Assembly: GCA_002452515.1 (NCBI GenBank) | Contig: DKEN01000056.1 | Coordinates: 32,756-40,125 of the forward strand | Origin: Spartobacteria bacterium UBA6821 | Lineage (GTDB): Bacteria > Verrucomicrobiota > Verrucomicrobiia > Chthoniobacterales > UBA6821 | Length of the DNA stretch: 7,370 nt | Direction of reading: 5' to 3' | Part shown: positions 1-4,418 of the stretch, in pieces | How positions within the stretch are numbered: the stretch's first letter is position 1 | Layout of the letters: each line of letters starts with the position of its first letter | Translations under genes and position numbers: made by a program | Notes under the pieces: generated by a model | Told to the model about the DNA's origin: nothing | What the model saw: the letters and a program-made list of their open reading frames with translations, nothing else | The model's database searches: none

Positions 1-29
1 CGGCGGTTGGCTCCGGCGACTGGTTAGGC
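1..29 (-). other. Partial attC recombination site (R'' and L'' arm), cut by the window edge
   Basis: Read on the minus strand, the inverse core GCCTAAC (29-23) is followed by a five-base spacer CAGTC (22-18) and an L''-like box GCCGGAGC (17-10). It begins eight bases after the TGA stop of the SGNH hydrolase gene. Over the 14 bases following TAA it matches the complete site at 809-898 at 10 positions, and all four differences are transitions. The loop, L' and R' (GTTRRRY) arms lie outside the window, so the fold cannot be completed here. Confidence 0.66.
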
Positions 30-36
30 GGCCTTG

Positions 37-777
37 TCATGGTGTTGGCCAGAATTTCCGAACTGTCCGAATCCATTCATCCGCCATCAGCTGATGGCCT
101 GAATAGGTCGGATGAATTCCGTCCCAAATCCAATGCTCCGCCGGAGCCCTTTGGCATGCGGCGTCAAACACGGGTTGGAAACGCACCAAAGCCGCGTGGT
201 ATTTCGCCGCCAGTTTGGCCACGACTTCCTGCCGTTGTCTGATGATGCCCTGCCATTCGGCAAAATGTTCCTTCTTTGCGCCGACGGGCAGCGTAAAAGG
301 GGCGCAAAGCACGAGGCGGAGGTTTGGATTGGCCGCCCGGGCATCGGCGAGCAACTGGTCATAAACCCGTGCATACTGGTCAATCGGCACATTCTTGGTG
401 CTGTCGTTCACTCCAATGAGAATGCTGAGGATGTCCGGCTTGAGATCCAGCGTGTCCTGCTGCCAGCGTGTCTCGAGGTCTTCCACCGTATTGCCGCTGA
501 CTCCGCGATTCATGAAAGTCAGGTTCAGTTCCGGATAGGCAGCACCATACTTGGCTGCGAGGAGGAACACATAGCCGTGGCCGAGGATGTGGTTGGGGTC
601 CAGGGTGCGCCCGCGATTGCCATCCGTGATGGAATCACCTTGAAAAAGGATGCGGTCATTTTTCCGGAAAATAGGAACAGGCTCAGCCATCGAAGCTATT
701 GGCGCCGGTGCCAGCACTTTGGCCAAAGCGAACAGAATGGCTGCTCCGACCAAGCAGATGAGAAACTGTTGTTTCAT
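37..777 (-). CDS. Exported SGNH/GDSL-family hydrolase (esterase/lipase-like), cassette gene
   Basis: The 246-residue protein has the SGNH hydrolase blocks in order: block I GDSITDG with nucleophile Ser49, block II with Gly95 in NRGVSGN, block III with Asn124 in IGVND, and block V DGIHPTYSGH with Asp219 and His222. All catalytic and oxyanion residues are present. Such enzymes hydrolyse ester bonds in lipids, acetylated sugars or aryl esters; the substrate cannot be told from sequence. Residues 1-30 look like a signal peptide (K2, hydrophobic 5-19, then a Pro/Ala-rich stretch ending SMA before E32), so action outside the cytoplasm is likely. Length is normal for a single-domain member. No clear Shine-Dalgarno precedes the ATG, but the signal peptide supports this start. 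The gene sits between two attC-like sites and is GC-rich, unlike the neighbouring cassette gene. Expression probably depends on an upstream array promoter or on its own unidentified one. Confidence 0.92.
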   Translation of the reverse strand: MKQQFLICLVGAAILFALAKVLAPAPIASMAEPVPIFRKNDRILFQGDSITDGNRGRTLDPNHILGHGYVFLLAAKYGAAYPELNLTFMNRGVSGNTVEDLETRWQQDTLDLKPDILSILIGVNDSTKNVPIDQYARVYDQLLADARAANPNLRLVLCAPFTLPVGAKKEHFAEWQGIIRQRQEVVAKLAAKYHAALVRFQPVFDAACQRAPAEHWIWDGIHPTYSGHQLMADEWIRTVRKFWPTP

Positions 778-808
778 GGATATTGATCAACTTGTCAAAT
801 TGTGTGCT

Positions 809-898
809 GCCTAACGTCTGGAACTGAGCGACACCTTCCACGATCTACATATGCAAACAGGCAGAGCTAATAGTGTTTGCTTCAGTGATTGGTTAGGC
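809..898 (-). other. attC recombination site (59-base-element type), 90 bp
   Basis: Read on the minus strand: R'' GCCTAAC (898-892), spacer CAATC, L'' ACTGAAGC (886-879), central region, L' GCTCAGT (829-823), spacer TCCAGAC, R' GTTAGGC (815-809). R'' and R' are perfect seven-base complements that fit RYYYAAC and GTTRRRY. L'' and L' pair except for one extra base in the L'' arm. In known attC sites the unpaired extra base lies in L'', so the site is oriented with the minus-strand genes. An inner 7-bp inverted repeat (GCAAACA 853-859, TGTTTGC 874-880) could form a variable terminal hairpin. The TAA stop of the upstream gene lies inside R'', a common cassette arrangement. The predicted crossover is between minus-strand G (815) and T (814). 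Confidence 0.82.
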
Positions 899-1933
899 AT
901 CTGACGGACGATCTGGGAGTTCAAGTTTAAGCCGCCGAATACAGTTGTGATGTTTTTTCGCAAGCTGAACAAACTGAAACCCAATTTCACGGGTCTTTGG
1001 AGAAAACACAATAGCGATCATGTTTCCGTCGCGTTCGCCAGCGGAGATTAGCGCTCCAGCAAATGCCTCTCCGCTTGGAATGTGCTCGATAACATAAGGT
1101 TGAGGACTCTCACTACTACGTTGCCATTGAAGATGGCCTGTAATCGTGATATGAGCGAGTTGGCAAAGACCACTTCCAGTCTCTACGTGTATGGCGTCGC
1201 TGACTACGTCGAGTGTATGAGTGTGTGGCCATGCAGGGCCGGAAGGCGGGAGGCCATCTGCTGAGCAAAAAGGAATTGGGAATGTACGAAAGACGGAGGT
1301 TACTGGATCAACGTGTATTAGTATTTCGGTGGATCGAAGTAGTAATTCGTTCTGATATTCAGCAAATGTTTTATATTTGTCGTGAAATTTGCCATCTTCC
1401 CCAAACAATTTCTGTTCGGGTTCTACTGAGAAGGTAGCTTTTGCATCGGGAGCTATTAATGCGTATTTGGGCTGCATCCAGTAAAGCAAGACTTTACTAC
1501 CAGGGAAGCATTCCTCGATAGTTCCGTTCATTGCGAATGCGGGAAACTGTTCTTGGAGAGGGCGTGTCCATGCACGAAATTCGTAAAGCTCCACATTGTG
1601 GCGTTGGGCTTTCGTTTGTGCGCCAGATGTAAATCCTGATGCCGATACAATTGCTCGATGGGTCACGGACGGCATATCGAGTAGTTTAATACAGAGTTGT
1701 TCAACGGTAGCAACGTCGAGTGGAGCGCTTTCACGCTTTACTTCATATGCTTTGAACGCACGGGTTACAGTCGGTGATTCTTTAATTGTTACTGTTACAT
1801 CGACATCGCGCTCTTTTTCGGCGGCCGGATCATAGACCATATCTCCGATAGTCACATCGACGGCTTCTCGATCCCATTTTAGGCAGCACAGAGCAACCAA
1901 ATATTGAACTAACATTGGGCTGAGTTGTGTCAT
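893..1933 (-). CDS. Putative PD-(D/E)XK (Mrr-like) nuclease-fold protein of unknown function, cassette gene
   Basis: I do not recognise this 346-residue protein as a named family. Residues about 15-118 resemble the restriction-endonuclease fold: an acidic ERDVDV strand (Asp43, Asp45), a following strand with Glu64-Val65-Lys66 fitting the (D/E)XK half-motif, a helix with Val77-Glu78-Gln79-Leu80, then the strand AIVSASGF (94-101) and the TSGAQTKAQRHNVELYEF segment (102-119). The last segment resembles the part of Mrr-type nucleases that recurs as 'sGFt..A...A...gv.l'. Residues about 140-346 form a second, unassigned part with no membrane segment, zinc motif or ATPase motif. No methyltransferase or helicase partner is adjacent. 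The ATG at 1933 has no Shine-Dalgarno. The TAA stop (893-895) lies within the attC inverse core, marking it as a cassette gene. The DNA is visibly more AT-rich than the rest of the window. A DNA-targeting or defence role is inference. Confidence 0.72.
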   Translation of the reverse strand: MTQLSPMLVQYLVALCCLKWDREAVDVTIGDMVYDPAAEKERDVDVTVTIKESPTVTRAFKAYEVKRESAPLDVATVEQLCIKLLDMPSVTHRAIVSASGFTSGAQTKAQRHNVELYEFRAWTRPLQEQFPAFAMNGTIEECFPGSKVLLYWMQPKYALIAPDAKATFSVEPEQKLFGEDGKFHDKYKTFAEYQNELLLRSTEILIHVDPVTSVFRTFPIPFCSADGLPPSGPAWPHTHTLDVVSDAIHVETGSGLCQLAHITITGHLQWQRSSESPQPYVIEHIPSGEAFAGALISAGERDGNMIAIVFSPKTREIGFQFVQLAKKHHNCIRRLKLELPDRPSDA

Positions 1934-2113
1934 TTGTAATTATGCTATGATCTCAGTTCTTAGTACGTGAAGGTAACGCTAAATAATTGTAATATATGGC
2001 CTGCGATGATCGTGGTTTCAGTAGTCTAAAGAATTTTAGAACAGCATCCTATTATATTTCAATAATGGGTTGTATTCAGGAAGGAGGTAATTCTGGGTTC
2101 AAAGCCCGTCTAC
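1934..2113. other. AT-rich spacer between cassette array and chromosome, with hairpins
   Basis: No gene is visible. Upstream of the nuclease-like gene (minus strand) there is no good attC or attI core and no convincing promoter. Two compact hairpins lie side by side: TCTAAA/TTTAGA (2025-2030, 2035-2040; 4-base loop) and CCTATTA/TAATGGG (2048-2054, 2063-2069; 8-base loop, one G-T pair). The array probably ends somewhere in this interval. Confidence 0.55.
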
Positions 2114-2127
2114 TTACTCCTTCTTCC
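2079..2127 (-). repeat. Imperfect inverted repeat overlapping the stop of the small membrane-protein gene
   Basis: GGAAGGAGGTAA (2079-2090) faces TTACTCCTTCTTCC (2114-2127), with an inner GGG/CCC stem (2095-2097, 2105-2107) around loop TTCAAAG. The arms pair imperfectly, needing a bulged base. The minus-strand TAA stop (2114-2116) is part of the right arm. No run of T follows on the minus strand, so this is not a standard intrinsic terminator. It could be a 3'-end structure of the mRNA. Confidence 0.4.
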
Positions 2128-2485
2128 TGCTGCGCGAAACCAGAAATTCCTGGAAGCAGCGGGTGAGGAAGATGAGGCAGAGGAGGGCCGTGGCACTGTT
2201 GGCGATCATTTCAGAATGAGTGGCGAAGGTGATTTTTTTGAGAGAGAAGAGGAGGTTCCAGAACGAGGAAACAGTCGCGGCAAATCCAAACAGGGCGACG
2301 AGGGCAGCCCCTTTCATGGCCTTTCGGTGGAGTTTGGGATCGCTGGACACGAGCGAGCAGATGATCAGAAGAATACCGAGGAGGCTGGGGAACAGGAGTG
2401 TCGGAGAGTGCATGCCCTCGTAGAAGAAGTCGGCGAGGCCGATCAGAGTGAGAAGCGCTCCAAAGACAAGGGTGATGGTGGTCAT
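2114..2485 (-). CDS. Small four-helix integral membrane protein, unknown function
   Basis: The 123-residue protein has four hydrophobic segments at about 3-21, 29-47, 57-79 and 95-113. Between the second and third is the basic loop SSDPKLHRKAMKG, and the protein ends with the charged tail SRSRKKE. The pattern of a 'PSLLGILL' helix, then 'DPKLHRKAMKGAA' and 'LFGF', resembles small uncharacterised membrane proteins I associate with Planctomycetes and Verrucomicrobia; that is recollection, not a search. No catalytic or metal-binding motif is visible. A strong purine block (GGGAGGAG, minus strand, about 2506-2513) lies some 20 bases before the chosen ATG. That is too far for a normal ribosome site, so the true start might be a non-ATG codon slightly upstream. 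The gene lies next to the cassette region but is GC-rich like the chromosomal genes. Confidence 0.72.
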   Translation of the reverse strand: MTTITLVFGALLTLIGLADFFYEGMHSPTLLFPSLLGILLIICSLVSSDPKLHRKAMKGAALVALFGFAATVSSFWNLLFSLKKITFATHSEMIANSATALLCLIFLTRCFQEFLVSRSRKKE

Positions 2486-2559
2486 GCGTGAAATCGTAAC
2501 TGGATCTCCTCCCGAGGCAATGACTGTGATGCGACTCTTTCGGTGTTACCTTTTTCCTT

Positions 2560-2711
2560 AACTGTAACTGACCATTTCACTTTCCAATCTTTTCCTTTTG
2601 CACCTTTTACCCCCTAATCTTTTGACATCTTCAGGTTTCAAGTTTCACCTTTCAGGTTTTTCGGCACCTTCCTACCTTCGCACCTTTTACTTTTAACTCT
2701 GCCCTCCTCCC
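2560..2711. repeat. Pyrimidine-rich spacer with short direct repeats before trmL
   Basis: The plus strand is almost entirely T and C up to the trmL ATG. It contains GCACCTTTTAC twice (2600-2610, 2680-2690), TTCAGGTTT twice (2630-2638, 2651-2659), and three consecutive TTTCANN heptads (TTTCAAG, TTTCACC, TTTCAGG; 2636-2656). No promoter or ribosome site is evident. It could be a degenerate intergenic repeat family; I see no gene in 2486-2711. Confidence 0.5.
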
Positions 2712-3164
2712 ATGTTTCACATTGTCCTGATCGAACCGGAGATTCCGCAGAACACGGGAAATATTGCCCGTCTCTGTGTGGCTGCCGGAGCGAGGCTACA
2801 TCTCGTGGGGCCGCTGGGATTTTCCATTGATGAGAAGGAGGTACGCCGTGCAGGGATGGATTATTGGGAGCGTCTGGATCTGCGCACCTGGTCCTCGTGG
2901 GAGGAACTGAAGGCAGCAAATCCGGAAGGACGCTTTTATTTTCTGAGCAGCAAGGTAGAGAGAAGCTATTGGGATGCAGCCTTTCAGGATGGAGATTTTC
3001 TTGTCTTTGGCCGTGAGACAAAGGGGCTTCCGTCCAGTCTGCTTGCTGAGCATCCTGACAGGACACTCACGATCCCGATGACCGACGGGACAAGGAGCAT
3101 CAATCTGGCGACGTCCGTTGGTATTGTGCTTTACGAGGCAATCCGGCAGATCACTGTTCGTTAA
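2712..3164 (+). CDS. trmL: tRNA (cytidine/uridine-34 2'-O)-methyltransferase TrmL, SPOUT family
   Basis: The 150-residue protein matches the TrmL (YibK) family over its whole length, close to the usual 150-160 residues. Motif 1 is EPEIPQNTGNIAR (8-20), motif 2 FGRETKGLP (99-107), and motif 3 IPMTDGTRSINLATSVGI (121-138). Motifs 2 and 3 build the knotted S-adenosylmethionine pocket of SPOUT methyltransferases. TrmL methylates the ribose 2'-hydroxyl of the wobble nucleotide of certain tRNA-Leu species, acting as a cytoplasmic homodimer. The segment RRAGMDYWE (45-53) is also typical of the family. The ATG follows a C/T-rich stretch without a Shine-Dalgarno, but motif 1 begins only seven residues in, leaving no room for a later start. 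It stands alone, with more than 200 bases to each neighbour. A TrmJ-like or other SPOUT paralogue is unlikely given the short length. Confidence 0.95.
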   Translation: MFHIVLIEPEIPQNTGNIARLCVAAGARLHLVGPLGFSIDEKEVRRAGMDYWERLDLRTWSSWEELKAANPEGRFYFLSSKVERSYWDAAFQDGDFLVFGRETKGLPSSLLAEHPDRTLTIPMTDGTRSINLATSVGIVLYEAIRQITVR

Positions 3165-3224
3165 AGCGTTTTTTATCGGTTTTTCACATCTTGTTACTTC
3201 TGGGGAAAGCGGGAAGGTTTTCGA

Positions 3225-3341
3225 GCAGAGACGCTGGGACGCGGAGAAAGAAGGTGATAGGTAAACAACCCTATCAGGAAAAGTGGGTTTTTTGGCACCA
3301 CCGCATTTTTTTCAAGACTCTCTGCGACTCAGCGTCTCTGC
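3225..3341. repeat. 23-bp inverted repeat pair (GCAGAGACGCTG-type) with internal hairpin
   Basis: GCAGAGACGCTGGGACGCGGAGA-type left arm (3225-3247) is complementary at 20 of 23 positions to the right arm at 3319-3341. The 71-base interior contains a perfect 7-bp hairpin TGATAGG/CCTATCA (3255-3261, 3270-3276; loop TAAACAAC). The CAGAGACGC-rich word resembles repeats I recall as scattered through environmental bacterial genomes. It may be a miniature palindromic repeat, or a structured element between trmL and the ABC gene. No T-run follows either arm, so it is not a simple terminator. The rest of 3165-3407 holds no gene. Confidence 0.62.
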
Positions 3342-3407
3342 GGGAGATAATCTCTTCTCTCTAAAATCCCGCTCGCCGGAAACCGTTTCAACTGATCTCG
3401 TAGGGCG

Positions 3408-4418
3408 ATGCCACAACAGCCTGTCATCCAGACGCGTGACCTGACCAAGGTCTTTCGCACCTACCGCAAGGAGGAGGGACTTAGTGGTGCCGTGCGCGGG
3501 CTGTTTCATCGGCACTACACGGAGACGCATGCCGCCTCGAAGGTTTCCTTTTCGGTCAATGAAGGGGAGTTTGTTGGCTTCCTCGGGCCGAATGGTGCAG
3601 GTAAGACCACGGTGCTCAAGATGCTCTCCGGTCTCCTGCAACCCTCCTCGGGTAGTGCTACGGTGCTGGGATTCAACCCCTCGAAGCGGCCGACCGCACT
3701 CAAGCGTCAGTTTGCATTGCTGATGGGGCAAAAAAACGCCCTCTGGTGGGATCTGCCAGCGCGTGAATCTCTGGAACTCAATCGGGCGATCTACGGTATT
3801 GAACGCAAGGAATTTGAGACGACGGTGGATGAGTTGACCGAACTGCTCGATGTGCGGGACAAGATGGGGGTGATGGTCCGTGAGTTGAGCCTCGGGGAAC
3901 GGATGAAGATGGAACTGATTGCCGCCTTGCTCCATCGTCCCAAGGTTCTCTTTCTGGATGAGCCGACCATCGGACTTGATGTCATCAGCCAGAAGAAAGT
4001 CCGGGAGTTTTTACGGGAATATAATGCCCGTTATAAGGTCGTGACCTTGCTGACCAGTCACTACATGCAGGATATCGAGGAGCTCTGCGAGCGGGTGATC
4101 CTGATCGATCATGGGAAGCTCTTTTTCGACGGATCGCTGGAAGAAGTGGTCAACCGTTTCACATCGACCAAGATCATCGAGGCGGATTTCAGCGCCCCAC
4201 TGCCGATTGATTTCATCCCTCCGGGTATCGTCCTAGAGCGCGATCCGCTCCAACTCAAAATCGAGGTCTCCCGTGCAGAGGTTCCCCGCGCCTGCACGGC
4301 GTTGCTGTCGGGAGGACTTGTTTCCGACCTTTCGGTGAAGGAAGTGCCGATCGAAGAAGTGATCCGGAGAGTTTTTGGCAAGCAGCAGGACGAACATCGA
4401 CTAGAATCACTGGTATGA
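3408..4418 (+). CDS. ABC-2-type transporter ATP-binding protein (COG4586-like)
   Basis: The 336-residue ATPase has Walker A GPNGAGKTT (60-68), Q-loop Gln108, a signature written LSLGE (160-164) in place of LSGGQ, Walker B VLFLDEP (180-186), D-loop GLD (189-191) and switch His218. The N-terminal insertion around LSGAVRGLFHRHY (25-37) and the Q-loop context MGQKNALWWDLP (106-117) are typical of the COG4586 subfamily of ABC-2 exporters. A regulatory C-terminal extension follows from about residue 250. It would power a two-permease efflux or export pump at the inner membrane; the substrate is unknown. Members of this group usually lie beside two permease genes (COG4587 and COG3694 types), but none follows here. 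Instead the stop overlaps the start of the dsbD-like gene by four bases (ATGA), implying translational coupling. The ribosome site is weak (TAGGG before the ATG). Confidence 0.93.
   Translation: MPQQPVIQTRDLTKVFRTYRKEEGLSGAVRGLFHRHYTETHAASKVSFSVNEGEFVGFLGPNGAGKTTVLKMLSGLLQPSSGSATVLGFNPSKRPTALKRQFALLMGQKNALWWDLPARESLELNRAIYGIERKEFETTVDELTELLDVRDKMGVMVRELSLGERMKMELIAALLHRPKVLFLDEPTIGLDVISQKKVREFLREYNARYKVVTLLTSHYMQDIEELCERVILIDHGKLFFDGSLEEVVNRFTSTKIIEADFSAPLPIDFIPPGIVLERDPLQLKIEVSRAEVPRACTALLSGGLVSDLSVKEVPIEEVIRRVFGKQQDEHRLESLV

Larger units (their letters stand above)
1..1933 (-). mobile_element. Integron-type gene cassette array (two cassettes, no integrase visible)
   Basis: Two minus-strand genes are each followed at their 3' end by an attC-like site that starts with the inverse core GCCTAAC (29-23 and 898-892). 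The spacing is cassette-like: the SGNH gene starts 31 bases after the end of the upstream attC, and the nuclease-like gene stops inside its own attC. The two genes differ in base composition, as expected for independently acquired cassettes. Integron cassettes are excised or inserted by a tyrosine recombinase (IntI) that acts on folded single-stranded attC. No intI gene lies in the window. The first cassette would begin upstream of 1933, but no good GTTRRRY core is seen there; the nearest is a poor GTTACCT on the minus strand at 1977-1971. The array presumably continues beyond position 1. A CALIN or a distal integrase would both fit. The right boundary is uncertain. Confidence 0.72.

Noticed and set aside
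112..786. Long plus-strand reading frame opposite the SGNH hydrolase.
   Set aside because: It is antisense to a gene with complete catalytic motifs, has no recognisable domain, and its sequence simply mirrors the GC-rich coding strand.
811..1011. Minus-strand 66-residue reading frame across the attC site.
   Set aside because: It overlaps the end of the nuclease-like gene and the recombination site, with no domain or ribosome site.
1986..1991. TACAAT (minus strand) as a -10 element for the cassette genes.
   Set aside because: No acceptable -35 hexamer lies 16-18 bases upstream, and the surrounding AT-rich DNA makes a chance match likely.
2079..2090. AAGGAGGT on the plus strand as a perfect ribosome binding site for an unseen small gene.
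   Set aside because: No ATG, GTG or TTG follows at a usable distance, and the block is one arm of an inverted repeat.
2090..2120. GGGTTCAAAGCCC resembles a tRNA T-arm, possibly a tRNA 3' end serving as an att site.
   Set aside because: The T-loop ends in G where a pyrimidine is expected, no matching acceptor, D-arm or anticodon arm lies upstream, and no CCA follows. It is better explained as the inner stem of the local inverted repeat.
3312..3935. Minus-strand 207-residue frame opposite the ABC ATPase.
   Set aside because: It is a shadow of the ATPase gene, whose Walker and signature motifs fix the coding strand.
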